A stretch of 27,168 nt of DNA from Entrophospora sp. SA101 (GCA_958430865.1 CAUDNR010004585.1:5473-32640), one strand, 5' to 3'; positions 1 through 10,115 are shown, numbered from the stretch's first letter. Numbers and translations are program-made. The notes: a model not told the origin generated them from the sequence alone.

Positions 1-574
1 AAAAAAAAACTAGGATTAATTATAAAATTTAGTAAAGATTTGTGATATAACTGATTTAGATTATTAGAAAAAATTCAAATAAAATAAGTGATTTTTAGTC
101 AAATGTATTCATTGTTTGACTTTCGGTTTAGGTTTCAAACTTGTAAATATTCGAAAGTGCTTTCGGCACACTGTAGACATCCCTAGTCAAAAACAGGTTT
201 ATGTTTTTCAAATTAATTTTATCAGTTATGTACATGCTAAAATTTCCATTACCAAAATTTCCAGATGGAAACCTTGGAATGTTTCATGGTCGGGCATACA
301 ACAATAATAAACCAATTATTGAATGCAGAAACACTAAAAAATCGAGAATGATTTTTGAGTTTTCCCCTTATATATACTGTCAAACCTTGTTATAATAATA
401 ACGGACCTCCACGTTATAACAGAATTTTGTTATACTGAACAAAATCTTATCCCTATTTTTTTTTTATTAAATAAAAATTTATTATTATAATAAACCTTGT
501 TATTCTGTATAAATGTAATAACAAACATTTATTATTATTGAAAATTTACATATATATTAAGCAAATTTAAATGG
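1..574. other. Intergenic AT-rich stretch, no gene recognised
   Basis: Only short open frames occur here (largest about 64 codons) and they overlap one another with no splice-supported extension. The only recognisable item is the transposon-end-like sequence starting at 375. I see no RNA gene or conserved coding motif. Confidence 0.6.
375..430 (+). repeat. Pogo/Tc1-like terminal sequence, degenerate
   Basis: A TA dinucleotide is followed by CTGTCAAACCTTGTTATA and then a block resembling the terminal region of the pogo-type remnant at 21640-21751 read in reverse (both contain a CAAAATCT-like block about 50 nt in). Related termini TACAGTCAAACCTTG occur at 1770, 10612 and 12774. The other end of this copy was not located, so it is a one-ended remnant. 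Confidence 0.5.
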
Positions 575-727
575 TAAAAATAATGTTAGCTCAACATATA
601 ATATAAATAAAGAATAATAATTTTTTGAAATCACTCCTCGAAAAAAGGTAGTCAGTTCATGGACATAATCAGGTCTTTATCGATGCCATTCCTTATCTAA
701 ATCAATTACAAGTAGATAAGAACAGAG
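575..727. repeat. Diverged left extension of the large duplication (copy 1)
   Basis: This stretch aligns with 9408-9569, sharing for example TAATGTTAGCTCAACATATA and CTCATGGACATAA-like blocks, but with many substitutions and small indels (the offset is 8833 at its left end against 8842 from 728 onward). By eye identity is roughly 80 percent. It abuts directly on the apparently identical part of the duplication. Confidence 0.7.
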
Positions 728-1158
728 GTTAATGTGTATACAAATTATGGGCTACCAATATATCAAAATAAAGAATAATAAATTTTCAACTTTTCACTAT
801 AAAAATACCACACACCAAAAGCCATCAATTCACTCGACCATTCATCTCTACGCGTAATTTGTTCATTATATAAAGAACTGTAATTGAAGATCAGAAATTT
901 TATTTACACATGTATATTATGTTATTTTATTGGAAATTTTTCAGCCAACCCAAAAAGCACTTTCAGATAAAAAACAACTTCTATATGGTTTGCAAACTAT
1001 TAATAAAATTAATATATATAATAAATTTTTTTTTTTAATTTTGTCGGAATATATATATAATAATAAGCCATTGATGTATATATGTGGATAAGTTTGAAGT
1101 TTTTTCGTTCTATTGACATTATTTAATATATAAAATTTTTTATTAAATTTACAAAAAA

Positions 1159-1273
1159 TACAAAACCTTGTCATAGCGGATGAACGGGACACATAAGAAA
1201 ATTTTATTTAAAATCCGTTATGACAAGAATTTAATTATTATAGTCTAGTCTGCCGTGACAAAGTTTGACTGTA
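1159..1273. mobile_element. Small non-autonomous pogo/Tc1-like element (MITE)
   Basis: About 115 bp bounded by TA dinucleotides. The left end reads TACAAAACCTTGTCATAGCG and the right end GTGACAAAGTTTGACTGTA, imperfect inverted repeats of each other. Inside lies a second inverted pair (GTCATAGCGGAT and ATCCGTTATGAC). The right terminus matches the TTTGACTGTA end of the pogo-like remnant at 21741-21751. It has no coding capacity. Confidence 0.65.
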
Positions 1274-1769
1274 TCAATATAATTCTAATTTTTCAGCTAA
1301 TTGTCTTTCTTGGATAATAATAACAGATTTTTGGAAAAACTTTTCCAATTACCCAAATTATCTGCTAAACCAGATTGTGTAGATTGGATAAATTGTCAAT
1401 GAACAATTTTATTATTAATAATTTATATTTGTTTGTTTGTTTATTAAAGTAACTAGTTTTCAACATTGCAAATTAAGAAGGAAATATGCGCACGCAATAA
1501 AGTATGCATACACCAAGTAAATCCATACCATGACAATGCTAATTATTTATCTTTGTATAGCGAACACCTTAATGAAATCTCTATTATAGGAACAGAGGCA
1601 TTAAAAAATTCATTTGGAATGAAAGGTTTGCGATAAACTACAATTTTAAAGTTACTAGTAACATGTAAAACTACTCTAATCTTTCTTATAATGTTTAGGA
1701 GAGGAAGGAATTAGATAGAGATCGGATTCGGATTGTAATATTAATATATTATTAATATACTAATACTAA

Positions 1770-1875
1770 TACAGTCAAACCTTGTTTCAACGAATCCACG
1801 GTATTAATCATCAAAATTCTAATGATCGATACGCATTTTTTAATGTTGAGACGTTTTAATTGTTTGTAAGAATTT
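1770..1875 (+). repeat. TIR-bearing pogo/Tc1-like fragment
   Basis: TACAGTCAAACCTTGTTTCA is a clean left terminus of the same family as those at 375 and 12774. A right terminus TTTGACTGTA is not present; the similarity fades near a TTTGAC at about 1872, so the right edge is approximate. Confidence 0.5.
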
Positions 1876-1977
1876 GACACCATCTTTGTTTATACAATTT
1901 TATCGTTGTTGTTCGCATTCATTTGGAAATTTGGATAAATGTTCTTTAATATTGAACAATTCTATTGTCACCGTTTT

Positions 1978-2199
1978 TTAAATTACTATTACTATTTGAA
2001 TTGATGGTAATATTTGGCCTGATAAATAAAATTTCATTAATACTAAAAGAGATCCATTATAAAATGTATTATTATTATGAATCTTACTTAATTCTTTGTC
2101 CAATAAATGATTAGTTAAATATGCAAAATGATGATATAATTTAAACGGATAGTAATAGGATATCCGAGTTGGAACATGTAAATAGAAAGAAGTTGTCAT
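1978..2199 (-). CDS. Hypothetical 73-codon ORF, unrecognised
   Basis: An open frame of 73 codons with an ATG immediately preceded by two in-frame stops, rich in Tyr, Leu and Ile. I recognise no domain, and no convincing splice sites extend it in either direction. It has an identical duplicate at 10820-11041, but that identity follows from the whole-segment duplication and is not evidence of selection. It could be a fragment of an older gene or chance coding in AT-rich DNA. Confidence 0.2.
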   Translation of the reverse strand: MTTSFYLHVPTRISYYYPFKLYHHFAYLTNHLLDKELSKIHNNNTFYNGSLLVLMKFYLSGQILPSIQIVIVI

Positions 2200-2457
2200 T
2201 CATTAAGAATGATTTCAACTTAACAAATAAAATTTATAGTGGTAAAAAGAAAATTCATATTAATAAACATTCCCAATCGTCATAAATATTTCGAATGGTC
2301 ATAAATATTTTGTATATTAAGCGACAATAATTATGAATATTCAAAGTCACATTTAATTTTGATCAGAACCTCTAACTAAAACGATCTTAATAAACAGTTT
2401 CTCAAAAAAAAGTTAGGTTTTTAAAGCAAGCTATTTTGCTTACTAGCAAATAAAAAA

Positions 2458-2482
2458 TTGCATTTTAAAAAGCAAAATGCAA
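2458..2482. repeat. Perfect 9-bp stem hairpin
   Basis: TTGCATTTT and AAAATGCAA are separated by a 7-nt loop, shortly before the left edge of the tandem unit at 2512. A weaker AAGCAA/TTGCTT pair lies just upstream. No poly-T tract or gene end is adjacent that would suggest a terminator. The duplicate lies at 11300-11324. Confidence 0.5.
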
Positions 2483-2853
2483 TATTGTGTGAGTGAACTT
2501 ATCGACTACGGTTTCTTTACATCATCATCATGTACAGATTACACTCGGCCAAAGAAGAAATTTGATATTAATATACACTTAAAAATAATAAGCTCGACTT
2601 CTTTTTTATAATATAAAATGTCGATTTAATGATTTAAAGCTAAAGCATTAGAAAATCTCTAATACTGTTATGACAATCATTATACAAATAATAATTATTT
2701 CAGCAAATAAGCATAATTTTATATCCAACAAAAATAACTTGTGGCTCTTGTAACAGTTGGCTATATGCAAAGAAAGAAAAAAAATTAAATAAATTTGTTT
2801 CATTTTTTATACAATAACAATAGGATTAACAATAAAGTTCGGTAACTTACTGC

Positions 2854-3499
2854 CTACTTAAACTTTAAAGGATAGTCAAATAGTTCATAGTCGATTCCAC
2901 CATTAGCTGATAACTTGCTTATTCTACAGATCGAAATACAAACATCTGCAACCCCCGGTTGATGATGAGCCCTTTACAAAAAGAAGGAAAGAAAATCATG
3001 AAAACATGGTTAACAGATCCAAAAAAAAAAAGCATGAATGAATTTCCCATACCATGGAGGAAATCCATACTGACACCGGCTAATTGCTAAACAACTCCTA
3101 AACAAGAACAATTTATTCAGACCTCTAAAATTTACACCACCACTTCCTACAATGTAGGCGATAAGAGCACCTTGTGTTTGTCCGGGAACACCGTTACGAC
3201 AATTCAACACAGCAGTATCATTGAACCCATTATTATCAAATCGAATAAGCAGGGCGGGGTCATCAATACCCATTTGCTTCGTTGCTTGAAGAATCAATTT
3301 AGCGGTATTTTCGTTTTGTAGGTAAGCCGGGAGATCCGAAGGTACTAAAGACATACGAGTAATCAGTTAATTCTTTTACACGTACAGAAAATATCAATTG
3401 TGGCTTTGTCGATATCTGCTTACCCTTTCCCATTTTATTAGCAAGTTTTTCCACTTTTGTTTTTTTATTAATAAATTTCTTTGTGATCCACTTGTTCAT
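2854..3499 (-). CDS. Spliced gene of unknown function, copy 1 (about 161 aa)
   Basis: Three exons with matching phases can be read on the minus strand: 3499-3424 (starts MNKWITKKF, very basic), intron 3423-3345 (79 nt, GTAAGC...TTTAG), exon 3344-3053, intron 3052-2972 (81 nt, GTATGG...GTAAAG), exon 2971-2854 ending LFDYPLKFK then TAG. Total 486 nt, 161 residues. A 36-nt GT...AG stretch inside exon 2 (after VNFR) is in frame without stops, so it may be either retained or spliced. The protein has a Lys-rich first 25 residues, then a GVPGQTQGALIAYIVGSGG segment and five Cys, four of them near the C-terminus. I see no signal peptide or membrane helix and recognise no family. Identical copies lie at 4009-4654 and 11696-12341. 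The splice model rests on consensus sites and phase consistency only. Confidence 0.6.
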
Positions 3500-3666
3500 A
3501 ATACTTAATTTGAAAGAGAATATGTTTTAAGAAGGGAAGATGATTTAAATATAAATTAAAAAAAAAATGACATCAGTGGTTCATTATTACACAAAAAAAT
3601 TGTATACGTATACTTAATATTAATATGTAATAAGCCAATAATACGGTGTCAGTACATTCTTCAAAC

Positions 3667-4822
3667 TTTCTTTACATCATCATCATGTACAGATTACACT
3701 CGGCCAAAGAAGAAATTTGATATTAATATACACTTAAAAATAATAAGCTCGACTTCTTTTTTATAATATAAAATGTCGATTTAATGATTTAAAGCTAAAG
3801 CATTAGAAAATCTCTAATACTGTTATGACAATCATTATACAAATAATAATTATTTCAGCAAATAAGCATAATTTTATATCCAACAAAAATAACTTGTGGC
3901 TCTTGTAACAGTTGGCTATATGCAAAGAAAGAAAAAAAATTAAATAAATTTGTTTCATTTTTTATACAATAACAATAGGATTAACAATAAAGTTCGGTAA
4001 CTTACTGCCTACTTAAACTTTAAAGGATAGTCAAATAGTTCATAGTCGATTCCACCATTAGCTGATAACTTGCTTATTCTACAGATCGAAATACAAACAT
4101 CTGCAACCCCCGGTTGATGATGAGCCCTTTACAAAAAGAAGGAAAGAAAATCATGAAAACATGGTTAACAGATCCAAAAAAAAAAAGCATGAATGAATTT
4201 CCCATACCATGGAGGAAATCCATACTGACACCGGCTAATTGCTAAACAACTCCTAAACAAGAACAATTTATTCAGACCTCTAAAATTTACACCACCACTT
4301 CCTACAATGTAGGCGATAAGAGCACCTTGTGTTTGTCCGGGAACACCGTTACGACAATTCAACACAGCAGTATCATTGAACCCATTATTATCAAATCGAA
4401 TAAGCAGGGCGGGGTCATCAATACCCATTTGCTTCGTTGCTTGAAGAATCAATTTAGCGGTATTTTCGTTTTGTAGGTAAGCCGGGAGATCCGAAGGTAC
4501 TAAAGACATACGAGTAATCAGTTAATTCTTTTACACGTACAGAAAATATCAATTGTGGCTTTGTCGATATCTGCTTACCCTTTCCCATTTTATTAGCAAG
4601 TTTTTCCACTTTTGTTTTTTTATTAATAAATTTCTTTGTGATCCACTTGTTCATAATACTTAATTTGAAAGAGAATATGTTTTAAGAAGGGAAGATGATT
4701 TAAATATAAATTAAAAAAAAAATGACATCAGTGGTTCATTATTACACAAAAAAATTGTATACGTATACTTAATACAAATATGTAATAAGCCAATAATACG
4801 GTGTCAGTACATTCTTCAAACT
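3667..4822. repeat. 1,155-bp tandem copy of 2512-3666
   Basis: The unit beginning TTTCTTTACATCATC at 2512 restarts at 3667 directly after CTTCAAACT, giving a head-to-tail duplication with a one-base overlap. The only differences I found against copies 1 and 3 are two adjacent bases (CA at 4775-4776 where the others have TT). The right end, CTTCAAACT, is the same end at which the 2.94-kb duplication stops at 12509. Confidence 0.9.
4009..4654 (-). CDS. Spliced gene of unknown function, copy 2 (about 161 aa)
   Basis: The same three-exon model as at 2854-3499 shifted by 1155: exons 4654-4579, 4499-4208 and 4126-4009, same phases and splice sites, same predicted protein. The copy includes 168 bp upstream of the ATG within the repeated unit, so whatever promoter lies in that stretch was duplicated too. 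I see no disabling change. Function is unknown. Confidence 0.6.
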
Positions 4823-5386
4823 ATAAAAAGAAAAAGTAAACCAATTCCTTTTAGAAGCAAAGCTGATGAAATTATCAATTCTACCAGTTTAGCATATGTT
4901 TGATTTTGTTATTTCTTAAAAATACTATATATCAATAATATAATCAATAATAAATTCACGCTTTTTTTTTGAAAAAATCATGCGCGTGTTGTAATGCGCG
5001 CAGCATTTTTTTTTTGCCATGCGCATGTCACATCTCTAGTCTCAATAAATAAAACTTAATGCACTATGGTTTTTTTGATTGATGATTTTGATAGAATGTA
5101 AAATGATCAATGAAGTTAAAATTTTGTTAACAATGAATAACTGAATATCTTTTTCCTGATTATAATTATTCACTCAATGACTAATATAGTGTGTGTCCAG
5201 GATACGTGTATAATTTACTTTTATGTAAGTGATCGACGATGATTATATTCAATTACGATTACGATTATCCCTTAATATTAAACTGTTTCTGCAGCATATA
5301 TGCTGCAAAACACAAAGTTGATTTTTGAGATTGTATCATTAACCCAGTAAAAGAAAAACAAAGTATTACATACTGTTCTTAGTGAT
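4823..5386. other. Non-coding stretch with CG-containing repeats and a palindrome
   Basis: No open frame of note. Around 4978-5028 three similar words (ATGCGCGTGT, ATGCGCGCAG, ATGCGCATGT) follow or precede long A/T runs, unusual in otherwise CG-poor DNA. A perfect 18-bp palindrome lies at 5290-5307. No gene is recognised. Confidence 0.5.
5290..5307. repeat. 18-bp perfect palindrome
   Basis: TGCAGCATATATGCTGCA is its own reverse complement with no spacer. It lies in non-coding DNA; no adjacent gene start gives it a role. Confidence 0.6.
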
Positions 5387-5524
5387 GTTGTATGTGAAAT
5401 TGAAATTATGTATATTATGGAGTGGGGTGAAATTCTGATTGGTTAATTTGAATTTCACATATGTATATTTGAATTTCACATATGTGAATTGCGAATTCAC
5501 ATAATTTCATTTTCATGTACAACA
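5387..5524 (+). mobile_element. Small inverted-repeat element (MITE-like), copy A
   Basis: About 138 bp with ends TGTTGTATGTGA and TCATGTACAACA, imperfect inverted repeats. Internal landmarks are GGAGTGGGGTG, GAAATTCTGATTGG and the inverted pair GTGAATTGC/GCGAATTCAC. The reverse complement of 26709-26835 carries the same landmarks in the same order, showing a dispersed family. A short internal duplication of TTTGAATTTCACATATGT occurs near 5450-5485. No coding capacity; superfamily not determined. Confidence 0.75.
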
Positions 5525-6019
5525 GATGATAAATGATTGTGCAAAGTAAAGGAACAAAAAAAAATACTTTCCCAATCATTTTGTGTTATTAATTAAAAAC
5601 CTTCTTTCTCTAATATTTGGTGTACATTATGTGATGCTCCATTATGTTGTAATAATAGTAGGAACTGTTTTAAAATTTATCATGAATAAAAATTTTTACA
5701 TTCTGAAAAATTTAATACATATTTCAGGTATATTATAAAGTGAAGATTTTACTAATTATATCTTTACATTGGCTTTAACTAAACTTAAACTTCAAATTCT
5801 GAGGAATAAAAATGGTATAAGTTTTAATGGGGTCATTTTTTTTATGATGATTTCCATAAGGAGCAAAGTTTTCTTTTTATTTTTTTGTGAAATTTTCTAA
5901 AAAATACCTATATGTTATTAGAATATACTAATAAAAATAAATTACATTGTGCTACATTTTATGGGATAGAATGAAAAATGCATTAGAACGTTTGAGGAAA
6001 AAAATAATCATTTTTTTAC

Positions 6020-6600
6020 GTTGAAACTGAGAAATTATATTGTCATTTTTTTAACCATACTATAAATCATGAAAAAAAATCAATTGTTGATAATCATATA
6101 GAATCAACAAAACATAAAGCTGCTGAACAAAAACATAAAAATAATCCACAACCTTTACAAAGCTCTTTGCTTTCTTTCACGAATAATGATCATGACAAAA
6201 TCAATATTGCAATCATTGAAGCATTTACTAAAGCTGATATTCCTCTGGATAAAATAGATAAATTAAAAGTCATTTTTTAATTCATATTGTAAGAATGGTA
6301 AGAAAAATTTCATATCAAAAAAAATTAAAATAAATTAATTTGATATTTTAATGAAAATTATCATTTATTTTTATTTTTATTATTTCCTGGGAGGTTATAT
6401 TGTAGGTTCAAATCAACTTCGAGAAAAATATTTGCCAATGAGTTATGAATTTGAAGTACTGAAATTAAAAAATTTAATAAAAAATAAGATGATTAGTATA
6501 ACTGTTGATGTAACTTCCTGTGTCCAGTGTTGATGTCGAAATATATTTTTCGATTTATTAACTGATAAACGCACAGCTTTAAAAGAAAAATTAAATTTCA
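6020..6600 (+). pseudogene. Dead hAT-type (CGGBP1-like) transposase fragment
   Basis: Coding-like stretches occur in separate frames broken by stops and shifts. The first (about 6022-6282) reads KLYCHFFNHTINHEKKSIVD, then NHIESTKHKAA and later AFTKADIPLDKIDKLK, then stops. The second (about 6380-6533) has SNQLREKYLP followed by ISITVDVTS. The third (about 6537-6600) has FFDLLTDKRTALKEK. The order zinc-finger-like segment (Cys, His x2), TKADIPLDKID, then QLREKYLP and ITVD is the arrangement of hAT-derived CGGBP1-like proteins; the second zinc Cys is replaced by Phe. No TIRs were identified. A relic, not an expressed gene. Confidence 0.6.
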
Positions 6601-6948
6601 TGTATTTTAATATTAATTTTGGTCGGAATTATTATGAATTTGCCCAAAAAAAGCATCATGGAGGACACCCTATCAATGACTAATTCGGATATTGACTTGA
6701 GTACGAGTGGATGATGAGACACATGAGAAATTTATTTAACAATGAATGATCTACAAATGAATATTCACGACAATTAAAATCAATCATTATTATTATTATT
6801 TATTATTATGTAATCAATCACTCACTAACATATCTTTACTTCCTAAGGAAAATTTAATTTAACTTTAAAAAATTTTTGCTATGGACTTGTTTAAAATTTA
6901 TATATATATATATATAGAGTGTTTTATATATTGTTAACCAAATAAAAA
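6601..6948. promoter_or_regulatory. Intergenic and upstream region of the glycosyltransferase gene
   Basis: It holds the fading end of the transposase relic, a short ATT microsatellite near 6788-6808 and an alternating TA tract at about 6899-6915, some 35-50 nt before the ATG at 6949. The TA tract may serve as the core promoter, but nothing specific identifies a TATA box among so much AT. Confidence 0.35.
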
Positions 6949-8080
6949 ATGGATTTTAAAAAATCATATTTTTCTAAACTCGTATTTATAAGCATTACAT
7001 TATCGCTATTACTATTATTAATAATAATAGTTGGAGTTGATGCAAATTATCATGATGAAGGTGAAAGCACATACCATTCATTTCCACCACCACCAAATTC
7101 TATTCCACGTTTATCAGAAATTGATCGTAGTAATTTGCCTAAAAATATCATTGCCATAACTGGAGTTGGAGGTTGATAATAATAAACTTATTGAATCGAT
7201 TGTGAATTTATCAAATTAATAATAAATAACAATAATAATTATTATTAAATTGTTGATTTTAGGATGGAGTCATCTTCGAAGGATGTTGGATGTTTCTCAA
7301 ATTTTGTCTACACGTGGATTTAATGTAAGCATTGTTTTTTTATTGCAGATGATTTTTTAATTTTAAATAAAAATTATTTATTTTTTTTTTTTTTAAAAAA
7401 GATTACACTATTATCACCTGGAAATTATTTACCAAGTCCTAATTATCCAAATATTTCACAAATTTCCACTGGGCCAGCATTTTCACCATCAGATTATCCT
7501 GGATATGATAGGCTTATAGAGGAATTTGTAACATTGAAAGAAATATATCAACTTCAACAATCAGCAAATAAGTATTATCCTAGATTATATAAAATCTATC
7601 AGCAGGCAATTGAAGAATTTAACCCTGGGCTGATTCTTTGTGACGGAACTTTTAATTTTGCATGTTTTGATGCTGCTTATAAGTCAAATATACCAACGGT
7701 TTCAATTGCTAGCAGTTTTCTGGGTAAAAAAATAAACATTGGATTTTCAATTTTTCATTGATTTTTATGTTATTTTTTTTTAAAATAATCTTGATTTTTA
7801 GGAATTGTTACTTCACCATATATTTCTGATCCAATGATCGAATGTAAAACTTATATGGAAAATGAATCATTTTGGAATAGATTTAAGTGTGAAATACTTA
7901 AACCATTGAGTTTATTTTATGCATTAAATTCATATTCAAATGAATTAAACCAATATAGAGCACAAGTGGGCGTTGAACCAACATTTAACCCAATGGAAAG
8001 AAATAAAAAATCTCTATTTTTGGTTGATACTTTTTATGGATTCGAGGTTAAAAATATAAATTAATATTAAAAATATTCAC

Positions 8081-8129
<49 letters not shown>

Positions 8130-9075
8130 CAATTAAAATATTATCTTAATATAATAACAGGTACCACAATCTTCATCTCCACTTTATTTGGATGTTGGTC
8201 CGATTTTACCAGATTATATACAATCATTATCACCAGAACTTGAGAACTTTTTATCAGAGCATTCTCGAACAATATTTGTAACATTTGGAACATTTTTTTA
8301 TACAACAAAAGAAAATAATGATATTTTATTAAAAGCGCTCATTGAAGCAATTGATAAAAAAAAGATTGATGGTATAATATGGTCATTAGGCAGAACACCC
8401 AAAGAAAAATTACCATCATTTGATTTGTTAAATCCAACAATGGCTAAACACTTTCACATTGCAAATCATGTGCCACAGATGGCACTTTTAGCACATGAAA
8501 ATATTAAAGTAATTTTAAGTCATGTAGGTCGAAACAGTTGTCATGAATTATTATATTATGGAGTACCAGTATTGTCATTTCCCTTAGCATATGATCAATA
8601 TGGAAATGCTGAAAGATTGGAAGCTCTTAATGTTGGTTTAACATTAAATAAACTATCATTAAATGTGCCTGAAATTATTGAAAAATTAGATATATTGTTA
8701 AATGACAAAAAGATTGAAAAAAGTTGTAAAAGAGCAAAAACTTTGGCTAGAATCAACAGCAAAAGAAAGTATAGAGCAGCGGATTTAATTGAATATATGA
8801 TACATGCAAATGCTTTAGATGATAGAGATGAAGATGATAATGATATTGATGGATTGATGAGAGAATGGATCACACCTGACACCAGAATGGGATTTTTTAA
8901 AGGAAAATATTATGATGTTTATGGTGCATTCTTTACAATATTGTTATCATTATTGGGTTTATTATCTTGGATCAGTTTAAAAGTTCTAAAAACTTTATTT
9001 AATTTTGTTATTAATAAATTTACAACTCGCAACAACAAACCTAAATTCACGAAAAAAAAATTTAAAAAAAAATAA
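6949..9075 (+). CDS. UDP-glycosyltransferase (GT1 family), ER membrane, 5 exons, about 588 aa
   Basis: Exons 6949-7171, 7263-7324, 7402-7723, 7802-8046 and 8161-9075 join in phase across four GT-AG introns into 588 residues. Residues about 10-30 are a hydrophobic signal sequence. The N-terminal acceptor-side motif SHLRRMLDVSQILSTRGF (77-94) corresponds to the UGT G-x-x-SH...RGH region and carries the likely catalytic His78. The donor-binding signature lies at about 404-435: SHVGRNSCHE, GVPVLSFP, then DQYGNAERL, with the conserved His, Glu, DQ and NA. A C-terminal membrane helix (about 535-560) is followed by a basic tail ending KFKKK, a KxKxx dilysine-type ER retrieval signal, as in animal UGTs. 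Role: transfer of a sugar from a UDP-sugar to a small lipophilic acceptor, probably in the ER lumen; sugar and acceptor are not predictable. AATAAA lies at 9085. It stands between the two duplicated segments. Confidence 0.9.
8081..8128. repeat. AAT trinucleotide microsatellite in an intron
   Basis: About 16 uninterrupted AAT units within the fourth intron of the glycosyltransferase gene (8047-8160). It makes up much of that 114-nt intron. Confidence 0.9.
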
Positions 9076-9407
9076 TTAATTAATAATAAAACAACTAGAT
9101 GAATGCTTTATGACAGTGACTTCATCACTGGTGTTACTTGTTATTTATTGTTTTAAAATTCCTACATATGCATTATTATTACAAATAGAAAATTTTCTTG
9201 TCTTTGGCAAAGTTGAATGATTTTAATATTTTTTTTTGTTGTGATACGAGTTTGCTATGCCACAATTATAAAAAGATTTCTTTATATATATATAATATAA
9301 ATATAATTAGATAGATAGTCCCAACAAATTTTTGATCAAATGCTGCCATCTAAATTTTACAAGCACATAGAGGTTTAAAGCATATATATTTGAAAATTGC
9401 TAATATG
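9076..9407. other. 3' flank of the glycosyltransferase gene
   Basis: It contains the polyadenylation-type hexamer AATAAA at 9085-9090 and a TA-rich tract near 9282-9312. No further gene is seen. Confidence 0.5.
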
Positions 9408-9569
9408 TAAAAGTAATGTTAGCTCAACATATAAAATAAAGAATAATAATTTTTGAAGTTACTCCCAAAATTTTCTCCTCGAAAAAAGGTAACCAGCTCA
9501 TGGACATAACCAAGTCTTTATTAATCCATTCATTGTCTAAAACAATTACTAGTAGATAATAATAGAGAA
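9408..9569. repeat. Diverged left extension of the large duplication (copy 3 side)
   Basis: Aligns with 575-727 with many differences, including an extra block near 9460-9478 (CCCAAAATTTTCTCCTCG region). Similarity changes abruptly to apparent identity at 9570. Confidence 0.7.
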
Positions 9570-10000
9570 GTTAATGTGTATACAAATTATGGGCTACCAA
9601 TATATCAAAATAAAGAATAATAAATTTTCAACTTTTCACTATAAAAATACCACACACCAAAAGCCATCAATTCACTCGACCATTCATCTCTACGCGTAAT
9701 TTGTTCATTATATAAAGAACTGTAATTGAAGATCAGAAATTTTATTTACACATGTATATTATGTTATTTTATTGGAAATTTTTCAGCCAACCCAAAAAGC
9801 ACTTTCAGATAAAAAACAACTTCTATATGGTTTGCAAACTATTAATAAAATTAATATATATAATAAATTTTTTTTTTTAATTTTGTCGGAATATATATAT
9901 AATAATAAGCCATTGATGTATATATGTGGATAAGTTTGAAGTTTTTTCGTTCTATTGACATTATTTAATATATAAAATTTTTTATTAAATTTACAAAAAA

Positions 10001-10115
10001 TACAAAACCTTGTCATAGCGGATGAACGGGACACATAAGAAAATTTTATTTAAAATCCGTTATGACAAGAATTTAATTATTATAGTCTAGTCTGCCGTGA
10101 CAAAGTTTGACTGTA
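10001..10115. mobile_element. Small pogo/Tc1-like element, duplicate of 1159-1273
   Basis: Carried inside the duplicated segment with the same TA-bounded ends and the same TTTGACTGTA right terminus. It is not an independent insertion. Confidence 0.65.

Larger units (their letters stand above)
728..3667. repeat. 2.94-kb direct duplication, copy 1
   Basis: The segment is found again at 9570-12509 at a constant offset of 8842, and I found no substitution or net indel between the two. It starts at GTTAATGTGTATAC and ends at CTTCAAACT. It contains a small inverted-repeat element (1159-1273), a second TIR-like end (1770), a 73-codon ORF of unknown meaning (1978-2199), a hairpin (2458-2482) and one copy of the 161-codon spliced gene. 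No reverse transcriptase, transposase or terminal inverted repeat bounding the whole unit is visible, so I treat it as a segmental duplication rather than a mobile element. Confidence 0.9.

Noticed and set aside
941..1192. An 83-codon minus-strand ORF (and its duplicate at 9783-10034)
   Set aside because: It runs through one end of the small inverted-repeat element and AT microsatellite sequence, and has no recognisable content.
8595..8882. A 95-codon minus-strand frame
   Set aside because: It lies wholly opposite the conserved last exon of the glycosyltransferase and has no recognisable content.
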